Virus record (IMG/VR): IMGVR_UViG_3300032053_007684
Location: 1 to 28,883 of that record
DNA from: a virus
Length of the DNA stretch: 28,883 nt
Strand: one strand, 5' to 3'
Shown: piece by piece, positions 22,542 to 28,883 of the stretch
Layout: each line of letters begins with the position of its first letter
How positions within the stretch are numbered: the first letter of the stretch is position 1
The notes under the pieces: generated by a model
Seen by the model: the letters and a program-made list of their open reading frames with translations, nothing else
Told to the model about the DNA's origin: nothing
The model's database searches: none
Position numbers and translations under genes: made by a program

Positions 22542-22577
22542 ATGTATACACATGAGGCTTACAATAAGTGCAAATGA
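22542..22577 (+). CDS. Possible 11-codon leader peptide coupled to the epimerase gene
   Basis: The reading frame MYTHEAYNKCK has the best ribosome site in the area (GGAGG, then five bases, then ATG). Its TGA overlaps the ATG of the epimerase gene (22574) as ATGA, whereas the epimerase ATG itself has no close ribosome site. Ribosomes could therefore load on this mini-ORF and restart on the epimerase. The peptide has no run of one amino acid, so classic attenuation is not evident. Confidence 0.4.
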   Translation: MYTHEAYNKCK

Positions 22578-23596
22578 GATATTACGTTACGGGTGGATTA
22601 GGCGTTATCGGTTCGTGTTTTGCAAAATCAATGTTGATCGCAGGACACAGTGTCACAATTGTTGACTCCGCCGAAGAACAGCGAAACTTGTGGACAGCAA
22701 ATCAACTTCGTAAACAGTTTGGGAACAAGGTCACAATTCAGATCAAGCGCATGGAGCGTGCTGACCTTTCAGATGCACGTGACCATGATTTCATCCTCCA
22801 CGCAGCTGCGCATACTGGGATTCCACATTCTGCACAGGATCCAACTGATGATTGGTCATCTAATGTTGATGCAACACGACAGTTGCTTGAAGCACTTCGT
22901 AAATGTAAGACTCAAGTTCCTCCTATGATCGCTCTTTCAAGTGTGAAACCATATCAAGTAAAAGACATACCGTACATCATGGATGGAAAGCGACTAATTT
23001 GGCACGTTCCGATCGTTGGAATTAATGAACAATGGCCTCTTGAACCAGATGAACCGTATGCTGCGTCAAAAATGGCACAATCTGCATTGTGCATGGCGTA
23101 CGCAAGAACGTACAATCTCCCAGTGACAGTATTGAGATGTTCGAACTTGTATGGTCCGGCGCCGTGTCATGGACCACGTCATGGTTGGTTGACGTGGTTT
23201 TGTATATCAGCAGTGTTAAATCGAGAAATTGAAATTCAAGGTACTGGTCTTCAGGTTCGTGACATGTTGTATTCAGATGATGTGACGTCGGCGGTCCTCG
23301 CCGCGGGAAAACACATCGTTCATACAATGGGAAATGTGTACAATGTGGGTGGCGGTCATAAAAATAGCGTCAGTGTTCTTGAGGCAATCGATATGATTTC
23401 TGAAACAGTTGGCGTAAAGACAATGCATGGACAAGGACGTTTGAATGAAGATATGATTTTCATAACAGATCATACGAGATTTTCAAGTGTCACAGGGTGG
23501 AGTCCTACGATTGACGTAAAAACGGGCATTCGTAGCATCATTCAATATGCAGATGACAAAAGAGATGATCTTAGGGCCATGTACGATGGGGTTTAA
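22574..23596 (+). CDS. CDP-paratose 2-epimerase-like SDR
   Basis: 340 aa from the ATG at 22574 (a GTG two codons upstream is possible). YYVTGGLGVIGS is the NAD loop, LSSVKPY the Ser strand and EPYAASKMAQS the Tyr/Lys pair. RCSNLYGPAP...HGWLTWF and IQGTGLQVRDMLYSDDV closely follow the CDP-paratose 2-epimerase (tyvelose) pattern, and more loosely that of UDP-glucose 4-epimerases. It probably epimerises or dehydrates a nucleotide sugar. It opens the only plus-strand block, with a methyltransferase and a glycosyltransferase overlapping downstream. Confidence 0.85.
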   Translation: MRYYVTGGLGVIGSCFAKSMLIAGHSVTIVDSAEEQRNLWTANQLRKQFGNKVTIQIKRMERADLSDARDHDFILHAAAHTGIPHSAQDPTDDWSSNVDATRQLLEALRKCKTQVPPMIALSSVKPYQVKDIPYIMDGKRLIWHVPIVGINEQWPLEPDEPYAASKMAQSALCMAYARTYNLPVTVLRCSNLYGPAPCHGPRHGWLTWFCISAVLNREIEIQGTGLQVRDMLYSDDVTSAVLAAGKHIVHTMGNVYNVGGGHKNSVSVLEAIDMISETVGVKTMHGQGRLNEDMIFITDHTRFSSVTGWSPTIDVKTGIRSIIQYADDKRDDLRAMYDGV

Positions 23597-24107
23597 GCTA
23601 AATCTTGCTAGTGGAACAGACGTTCGTCCGGGTTGGGTGAATCTAGATATCGTTCCGTTATGGCCTGGGATGGCATACGGATGTGATTTAATCTGGGATG
23701 CTAGGACTGATCGAATTCCAATTGATGATAATTCAGCAGACATGGTGTATGCAGGGTATCTTTTGATGCATCTTGCGCCAATGTATCATACGCGAGTTTT
23801 AGCTGAAATAAAGCGTGTGCTTGGGCCTGAGAAGGTTTTTTGTGTGGGTGAGGTAGACATGAATATCGTCATGGATAGATTTCTGAAGGACCCGACAAAC
23901 GAAAGATTGTGTGAACTCATCTGGGGTGAACAAGGAACGATATATGACGGCAAATTTGCAGAATTTGACAAACATTGTCATGGATTCACTGAGGACAGTC
24001 TGAAGAAATTGTTAGAATCGAATGGATTCACAGGGTTCCAACGAACGTCAATTCATGACCCTAATGTGTTTTATGAATTGACGATGCTCTGCAAGAAAGT
24101 TATCTAA
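23586..24107 (+). CDS. SAM-dependent methyltransferase, Methyltransf_11-like
   Basis: 173 aa from the ATG at 23586, which overlaps the end of the epimerase gene by 11 bp; an earlier start would run far into that gene without support. LNLASGTDVRPGWVNLDI is a clear motif I and II, IPIDDNSADMVYAGYLLMHL follows and RVLAEIKRVLGP is the usual fourth helix. Proteins with this opening are often encoded beside glycosyltransferases and are thought to methylate sugars. The stop overlaps the ATG of the next gene (TAATG). Confidence 0.82.
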   Translation: MGFKLNLASGTDVRPGWVNLDIVPLWPGMAYGCDLIWDARTDRIPIDDNSADMVYAGYLLMHLAPMYHTRVLAEIKRVLGPEKVFCVGEVDMNIVMDRFLKDPTNERLCELIWGEQGTIYDGKFAEFDKHCHGFTEDSLKKLLESNGFTGFQRTSIHDPNVFYELTMLCKKVI

Positions 24108-25021
24108 TGCCCTATGTTTCAGTCGTTGTTCCAACGATGCGAGTCGGAGGATTGGACGTTTTGTTTGACGGTTTGAAACAACAAACGTTCAAAGATTTTG
24201 AACTCGTACTTTCTGATGGCTTATATGAACACAGAAAAGACATCGTTCTCGAAAAAGCAAAAGAATATGGTCTTCGAGTCAAACACGCCGAACCGTATAA
24301 AAATCCTTTCCCAAAGAATGCATTTTGCAGGTATGCGAACACAGGTCTGACTTATGCTGATTGTGAGATGGTGCTGTTCATGACAGACTATACGCTTGCA
24401 CCGCCAGAATGCATTGAAGTACATCAAGAATTTCATCGGCGGGCACCGAGGGATGGTCTAATGTGTCCACACATTTACAAGGCTTTGCCTTCTGTCAACA
24501 AGGAATTTCCAAATTACAAAAAAATGCAAGTTGAAGCATATGCTCAAGATGTCATGAGCGGAAAATTGAACAATGTGATGTGGAGCATCTTTGAAAAATC
24601 AGTCGGAACGATCATGTTGGATGATGATCCAAGCCTTCCGAACGCAGATCTAAAATTACAATGCGCCGCGGCGCCGCATTCATCAAGATTCTTTCACGGC
24701 AAAAATGAAAGTTGTAGCCTGAAGTACGCACTCGATGTCAATGGATGGAATGAAGCTCTCGATGGAACACATGGATGGCAGGATTCTGAATTTGCCGGGC
24801 GCTTACAATCAACAAGTGAACTAAGTGCATGGGTCATTCAACCAACCAACGTTGTGTTTATCGTGAATCCCAGATGGATTTTTCCTTTTGCAAAGAGGAC
24901 ACGAAATATCAAAACAAATGAAGTGCTGTGGAAACAGTTAGAAAAAGAAGGATATCCTAGACCAAACGCCTGGTCACTCAAGAACCCTAATTCGCTCCTT
25001 CTTAACGATCAACTAACGTAA
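24107..25021 (+). CDS. GT2 family glycosyltransferase
   Basis: 304 aa. It starts VSVVVPTMRVGGLDVLFDGLKQQ, the standard GT2 first strand, and EMVLFMTDYTLAPP occupies the D-x-D position (here TDY). AFCRYANTGL matches the N-x-G helix. NGWNEALDGTHGWQDSEF resembles the acceptor-side G-x-D/E-D motif. The C-terminal 60 residues are an extension. It ends the plus-strand block, and its stop codon overlaps the 3' end of the opposing glycosyltransferase gene by 13 bp. Confidence 0.85.
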   Translation: MPYVSVVVPTMRVGGLDVLFDGLKQQTFKDFELVLSDGLYEHRKDIVLEKAKEYGLRVKHAEPYKNPFPKNAFCRYANTGLTYADCEMVLFMTDYTLAPPECIEVHQEFHRRAPRDGLMCPHIYKALPSVNKEFPNYKKMQVEAYAQDVMSGKLNNVMWSIFEKSVGTIMLDDDPSLPNADLKLQCAAAPHSSRFFHGKNESCSLKYALDVNGWNEALDGTHGWQDSEFAGRLQSTSELSAWVIQPTNVVFIVNPRWIFPFAKRTRNIKTNEVLWKQLEKEGYPRPNAWSLKNPNSLLLNDQLT

Positions 25022-25746
25022 CCACGTTCACGAAGGAACACGGCTTCGTCGCGTTGGAACACTGCATCTGTCGTTTGGTACGTTGCGGGAACATCGTCAA
25101 TCGTATAGTGATACATGCAGCGTGGAAAGAAGACACTGTGTTTTGAATTGTGAAGTACTGGCAAATAGATGGCCTGGTCGCCGGCTCGGCGGATGTAGTT
25201 CCCATCCTCACCACGAAAGTTCGCATCGTTCACATCATTCAACAAGTGCTTTCGAAACGTCTTCAAGTGACTTGAAACCCACGGAAATTTGTACGGATCT
25301 GCACCCCGGGGCATCGGACCACTGATATTCTTGTCGCTGTATCCCCATCGGTGAGCGGTCCAGAGCGCATCACAACCTGTCTTTTCATAGACAGATCCGA
25401 TCATCATTAGTGCATCGAGGTCTGTCAACCAATCATCGGCATCGATCCTGCAGACAATGTCATCGTCATCACACATTGAAATCCCATGCAAGACATTGGC
25501 GACTTCCCATTTCTTTTCAGTGTTCCAGACAACGTTGATTTTGTTCATGTATGCACCACCCAAGATAGATTTGAAGTGTGTGCAGATGTTCTCAGACTCA
25601 CGTGCGTGTTCCTCTGATGAGACGTCATCGATCAGGATCAATCGCCAATTCTCATACGATTGTCCTGCTATGCTATGCAGCAATCGAGGCAATGTTTTTG
25701 AAGCATTGAACATCGGTGCGACAAAACAGAATCTTTCACCATTCAT
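25009..25746 (-). CDS. GT2 family glycosyltransferase
   Basis: 245 aa from the ATG at 25746, which overlaps the upstream methyltransferase by 11 bp; the upstream in-frame ATG at 25818 lies well inside that gene. CFVAPMFNASKTLPRLLHSI, then LILIDDVSS, then IVCRIDADDWLTDLDAL give the complete GT2 set with D-x-D. VNDANFRGEDGNYIRRAGDQAIYLP is the acceptor-side region. The last codons are shared antisense with the plus-strand GT2. No terminator is seen between the two. Confidence 0.9.
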   Translation of the reverse strand: MNGERFCFVAPMFNASKTLPRLLHSIAGQSYENWRLILIDDVSSEEHARESENICTHFKSILGGAYMNKINVVWNTEKKWEVANVLHGISMCDDDDIVCRIDADDWLTDLDALMMIGSVYEKTGCDALWTAHRWGYSDKNISGPMPRGADPYKFPWVSSHLKTFRKHLLNDVNDANFRGEDGNYIRRAGDQAIYLPVLHNSKHSVFFPRCMYHYTIDDVPATYQTTDAVFQRDEAVFLRERGYVS

Positions 25747-26461
25747 CGATTGAAATCCCAGGTTTTGTAATAAGGACTTGACCGTAATCAATTTTGTCAT
25801 CAGTGAAACGTCTGTCATCAGGGAACATGCGTCTATCCATCACGATTAATTCTTTTGTAGGATCGTCGATCTGGTCAATCAACATACTGCATTGAATTCC
25901 GGGATCATTCTTTGTTGCCATATGATAGTCGTCAAACAGGATGAACTTTTCCCACTTGTCTTTTGTCATCTCCCAATCAGACTTAGTCGCTTCATATGAA
26001 TGGTCGCCATCGATGTAAATGAGGTCAAACTTTTCATTCAGCGTTGGAATGACAGCCTGTGAAGTACCCTTCATGAACTTGACGTATGAGAACCAATCCT
26101 TCGGAAGTGCCTGTTGCAACATCTTGATGTAATTCTCGTCAAGAGCAGGATCTATTGTCGTCACCTTTCCCATGACACCACCATCGTGAAATGCTCGAGC
26201 CGCACAAAATGTTGAATATCCTCGGCCAAAGCCAATCTCAAGCATGCTGGTCAGGTTGAAGCGCCTAATGAGGTGATAGATCAGGATGCCGCGTTCGTAA
26301 TTCGACCTATAGAAAGCTCCGAATTTTTTGTAGTTGGGATCCGATGATTCACGTTCACGTTCTGCAGTGAACTTGCCAATCTTGTCAAAATCTCCCATGA
26401 TGACTGATTCAGGTGAGACGCCGATCTCTGTAAGCTTATCTTTGATGTTGATGATCTTCAT
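25736..26461 (-). CDS. SAM-dependent methyltransferase, Methyltransf_24-like
   Basis: 241 aa from the ATG at 26461 (ATGA overlap with the upstream stop). A 70-residue N-terminal helical part precedes SMLEIGFGRGYSTFCAARAF (motif I), VTTIDPALDENY, FDLIYIDGDHSYEATKSDWE and FILFDDYHM. This is typical of class I methyltransferases found in lipopolysaccharide and phage glycan loci, often acting on sugars. Its role beside two GT2-type genes is probably glycan decoration. No substrate is evident. Confidence 0.85.
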   Translation of the reverse strand: MKIINIKDKLTEIGVSPESVIMGDFDKIGKFTAERERESSDPNYKKFGAFYRSNYERGILIYHLIRRFNLTSMLEIGFGRGYSTFCAARAFHDGGVMGKVTTIDPALDENYIKMLQQALPKDWFSYVKFMKGTSQAVIPTLNEKFDLIYIDGDHSYEATKSDWEMTKDKWEKFILFDDYHMATKNDPGIQCSMLIDQIDDPTKELIVMDRRMFPDDRRFTDDKIDYGQVLITKPGISIDEW

Positions 26462-26790
26462 TTCCACTCGCCTCCCAAGGTCCTATATTCAATCGGATGA
26501 TTGATCGACTTTGCATGTTCAATCCCGTATTTCATGCCGCGGGAACGTCCTAAGTCACAGTACACGACTGTCTTGTCTGCAACTGAACGCCACAAGAATC
26601 CCGCTTGGATTCCTAACTCTCGTTCATGAATGTCTTCGTCTATGAGGACGCCTGGTTGTGTATAAAGGCCGTGTGATGCAAACGGCGATTCATCATGGTT
26701 GACGATGCAGTCGTGCATACAAGCCCGGAGATAACGTGTGTTCTTTGGGATGTCACCTGCATAGGGCGACTCAATGATGACGCGTTTCAT
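26458..26790 (-). CDS. DUF7768-like protein, nucleoside deoxyribosyltransferase fold
   Basis: 110 aa from the ATG at 26790 (ATGA overlap). RVIIESPYAGDIPKNTRYLRACMHDCI opens it, then ESPFASHGLYTQPGVLIDED, ERELGIQAGFLW and TVVYCDLGRSRGMKYGIEHA. This matches the small phage and bacterial proteins grouped as DUF7768, related in fold to nucleoside 2-deoxyribosyltransferases and DUF4406. The biochemical role is not established; action on a nucleotide or nucleotide-sugar is plausible here. It lies between a large glycosyltransferase gene and a methyltransferase gene in a coupled operon. Confidence 0.8.
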   Translation of the reverse strand: MKRVIIESPYAGDIPKNTRYLRACMHDCIVNHDESPFASHGLYTQPGVLIDEDIHERELGIQAGFLWRSVADKTVVYCDLGRSRGMKYGIEHAKSINHPIEYRTLGGEWK

Positions 26791-28724
26791 TTCATTACTT
26801 TCGGTTGAGTTCGATTGCATGTGATCCAGGGTGTGATCGTCTTTCCATCCCACTTTTTGTGCCATATCCATCCACCCAATTTTGACAATTCTTTCGCTCG
26901 AACTTCGATCATTTCATCTATCACGTCAGACCATGGAACGTCAAACATCATGTTATTCTCTGCGGTATCTTCTTGACTCTTTCCAAAGAGGCTTTCCCAA
27001 TGACGCGTCCAATAACCTTTGTATAATTTGATCTTTCTGGGAAGGTCATACCAACTGTAGTGAAATACACAAGGAAGTGCTTCAACTGCTTGGTTGAACC
27101 AACCTTCGTACTGTTGGCGTGCCTCTTCGCTTCCTAACATTGCAACTTGGCGCAGTTTGTCTGCTTCAGGTGTGAAGAAGCTGATGTGCGGAATTCGTTC
27201 GCCTGTTTCTTTGTCGATCATGTCACAACCGTCAGTTCCACCTGACGCATGAACATTGCCATCAGAATCTGTGACACGAAGTTCAACAGGAATTCCGTGT
27301 GTGATGTTGGGTTTGTTACGGCTCAAACGCCACTTCCAAGGTTGAACGTCAACGCGAACTTTGTCGGGACCTCCCCAGTATTCGATGACCGGGAGTGACA
27401 GGATGTCAATGTCCTTCGGAATGTGGCGACACATCTCCGAGATCTTGGGAGCGTCATCCTCATGGACAATTTCGTCTGAGTCCATCTGCCAGCAAAATTC
27501 CTTTGTACACATGGCTCGAGCTTCAGCCTTTTGCATGCCATCAAAGACTGCAAAGCGTGGATGTGACCAATCACGAATTACTTGTTCAATTTTTAGAGGT
27601 TGAATTGCCTCACCAGTGATCGGATCTGGACGCATGACAGCGAGGGCTAATTGTTGGAGGTGACTCCACGTCCCGTCAGTTGATCCTCCGTCAACAACAC
27701 AAACTTCATCACAGAATTCAAGCATTGATTTGATACACTCTTCGAACGGATATCCTTGCGACATTGCATTGTATGTCGTTGTATAGCCACTGATCTTCGG
27801 TTGGTAATCCATCATCCTCTTGATTCCATTCCAAAAGATGGCCCTTGATGCATAAAGGTACCCTTCAATCGATTCAATGTCGTCGGTTGCGAACCATTCT
27901 TCGTCTTTGTGCTGGGCATTTTCGTTCAAATGAAGTTCGCAGCCGAGTAACTTAGCCTCAATGACCATGCGAGGACATGTGTCTCCACCGGGCGGCAAAT
28001 AGACAAAGCCTTCACTCACTGACAATTTTGCCAAGACGTCTTCATATGGAATGTTCCATACGATTTCGTATTCCTTTTTGTTTGCTTCACACCACTTCTT
28101 TGCATCATCACAACCCTTGATCCAAGAATTCGAACCTAAAACGATCCATCCCTTACGATCATGTTTGGGAGTCCTCATTAACTTGATTGTGCCAAGAGTC
28201 TTATCGTCGAAGACGCTGGATAGGACAATGTTGTCTTTTTCAGCGAGAAATGGGAACAATGTCAGGTATTTGTCCTTCTGCTTCTCAGACATCCACCACA
28301 TTCCCATTGAACCAAAATAGAATGCACTGATCATCTTTCCGTAGAGTTGATTGTGGCAATCACAAGGGGTTCCCAATTGTGACATGTGCTTTTCAGGAGA
28401 ACGGAATGAACAATACTTGTAGTCGTATTCGAGTACACTATACTTGAGATTTCCAACGACAGCTGGGATCAGCTGGGGATTTAGTTGAGAAAAGTTCCCA
28501 AAGATCCAAAATTTGTCAATTCCTTGTTGAAGAACATTGATGTCAACGTCCTTTGAGTGAAGCTTAAATACTTCATAAGGCGATGAATCTATCAATGCTT
28601 GTGATGTTAATTCTGCTCCTCCCACATAGTCTTCAACGAACATGTCTGAAACAAACACGATCTTTACGGATCCTGGAATATTGATTGTTTTGTCGAAAAC
28701 GCTGTCGCTGAAATCAAATCCCAT
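26787..28724 (-). CDS. Two-domain glycosyltransferase (GT4-like + GT2)
   Basis: 645 aa. The first half (about 20-310) is GT-B-like: VFVSDMFVEDYVGGAELTSQ (the GGAE acceptor loop), WIVLGSNSWIKGCDD and FVYLPPGGDTCPRMVIEAKL. The second half (about 330-600) is a GT2 domain: SGYTTTYNAMSQGYPFEECI, VVDGGSTDGTW and CWQMDSDEIVHEDD with D-x-D. Joining both folds allows two sugars to be added in one protein. A GAGG site lies six bases before the ATG. It starts the minus-strand block, so a promoter is expected in the 159 bp beyond. Confidence 0.88.
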   Translation of the reverse strand: MGFDFSDSVFDKTINIPGSVKIVFVSDMFVEDYVGGAELTSQALIDSSPYEVFKLHSKDVDINVLQQGIDKFWIFGNFSQLNPQLIPAVVGNLKYSVLEYDYKYCSFRSPEKHMSQLGTPCDCHNQLYGKMISAFYFGSMGMWWMSEKQKDKYLTLFPFLAEKDNIVLSSVFDDKTLGTIKLMRTPKHDRKGWIVLGSNSWIKGCDDAKKWCEANKKEYEIVWNIPYEDVLAKLSVSEGFVYLPPGGDTCPRMVIEAKLLGCELHLNENAQHKDEEWFATDDIESIEGYLYASRAIFWNGIKRMMDYQPKISGYTTTYNAMSQGYPFEECIKSMLEFCDEVCVVDGGSTDGTWSHLQQLALAVMRPDPITGEAIQPLKIEQVIRDWSHPRFAVFDGMQKAEARAMCTKEFCWQMDSDEIVHEDDAPKISEMCRHIPKDIDILSLPVIEYWGGPDKVRVDVQPWKWRLSRNKPNITHGIPVELRVTDSDGNVHASGGTDGCDMIDKETGERIPHISFFTPEADKLRQVAMLGSEEARQQYEGWFNQAVEALPCVFHYSWYDLPRKIKLYKGYWTRHWESLFGKSQEDTAENNMMFDVPWSDVIDEMIEVRAKELSKLGGWIWHKKWDGKTITPWITCNRTQPKVMK

Positions 28725-28883
28725 TGATACCTCGGTGAGATAGTATGTCGCTGTGTGTAGGTGTTCACTGAAATATTTCCTAGCGTTAGCGTGTATGCCT
28801 GCGATCTAGGATCCACTAGCTGCACACTCGCTCTCCGCACTCCGCACTCTTAAATTTCTGATCTCTCTGATCTACTTAAGATC
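28725..28883. other. Non-coding edge region with short tandem repeats
   Basis: No frame stays open on the minus strand. The region holds TAGCGT twice (28781-28792), CTCCGCA twice plus CTC (28833-28849) and TCTGATCTC repeated with one difference at the end (28857-28874). On the minus strand a TACTAT box lies some 15 bases before the ATG at 28724, a possible -10. The repeats might be regulator sites, or reflect a low-quality contig end, since they run up to the edge. Confidence 0.4.

Noticed and set aside
28809-28819. Cloning vector polylinker (GGATCCACTAG)
   Set aside because: The 11 bases match a common polylinker, but the flanking sequence does not continue as vector. Recorded only as a caution about the contig end.
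1-28883. T4-type late promoters (TATAAATA)
   Set aside because: Expected because of the gp55-like sigma factor, but no exact copy was noticed on either strand by eye. This phage may use another late motif, or its late genes lie outside the window.

Overview
The window looks like part of a large tailed double-stranded DNA phage (Caudoviricetes). It has a T4 gp55-like late sigma factor, GIY-YIG homing endonucleases, a phage-type tRNA, a phage NAD+ salvage pair and densely packed overlapping genes. There are no bacterial housekeeping operons. The sigma factor suggests the T4 superfamily or a related jumbo phage. No capsid, tail or replication gene is in view, so the host and exact lineage cannot be told.

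Layout. Positions 1-4056 (minus strand) hold an edge-truncated GIY-YIG endonuclease, the gp55-like sigma factor, a small membrane protein and two GT4 glycosyltransferases. Positions 4105-10218 (minus) are a metabolism, translation and probable counter-defence block: a Cas4/AddB-like Fe-S nuclease, two small zinc-type proteins, a tRNA whose anticodon reads CUA (amber suppressor), a SpoT/Mesh1-like alarmone hydrolase, a Pth2-like peptidyl-tRNA hydrolase, an unknown protein, a C39-like papain-fold protein, nicotinamide phosphoribosyltransferase (NAMPT/NadV) and a bifunctional NMN adenylyltransferase/Nudix protein. The last two can rebuild NAD+ from nicotinamide, and their genes share a conserved leader sequence.

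Positions 10327-22486 (minus) are a carbohydrate region with very tight coupling, mostly ATGA stop/start overlaps. It encodes a short UDP-glucose dehydrogenase, a UDP-GlcNAc 4,6-dehydratase-like SDR, an RmlD-like reductase, a DegT-type aminotransferase, a sugar N-formyltransferase-like protein, a methyltransferase, six glycosyltransferases and small unknown proteins. Positions 22542-25021 (plus) are a divergent block: a leader mini-ORF, a CDP-paratose-2-epimerase-like SDR, a methyltransferase and a GT2. Positions 25009-28724 (minus) carry a GT2, a methyltransferase, a DUF7768-like protein and a two-domain glycosyltransferase. Positions 28725-28883 are non-coding, with short tandem repeats.

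Taken together, the phage appears able to make its own unusual nucleotide sugar (probably an N-formylated 4-amino-6-deoxy sugar) and to assemble or transfer glycans with eleven glycosyltransferase genes. The target could be virion proteins, DNA or host surface polysaccharide, and the sequence does not say which. Alongside this it carries genes that could restore NAD+ and lower alarmones in a defended cell.

The most notable items are the amber suppressor tRNA in a genome that here ends only three of about 36 genes in TAG, the NAD+ pair with its shared leader, a GIY-YIG insertion that left an in-frame tail of a glycosyltransferase downstream, and a 35-bp in-frame duplication inside another glycosyltransferase. 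No stretch longer than 300 bases lacks a gene.
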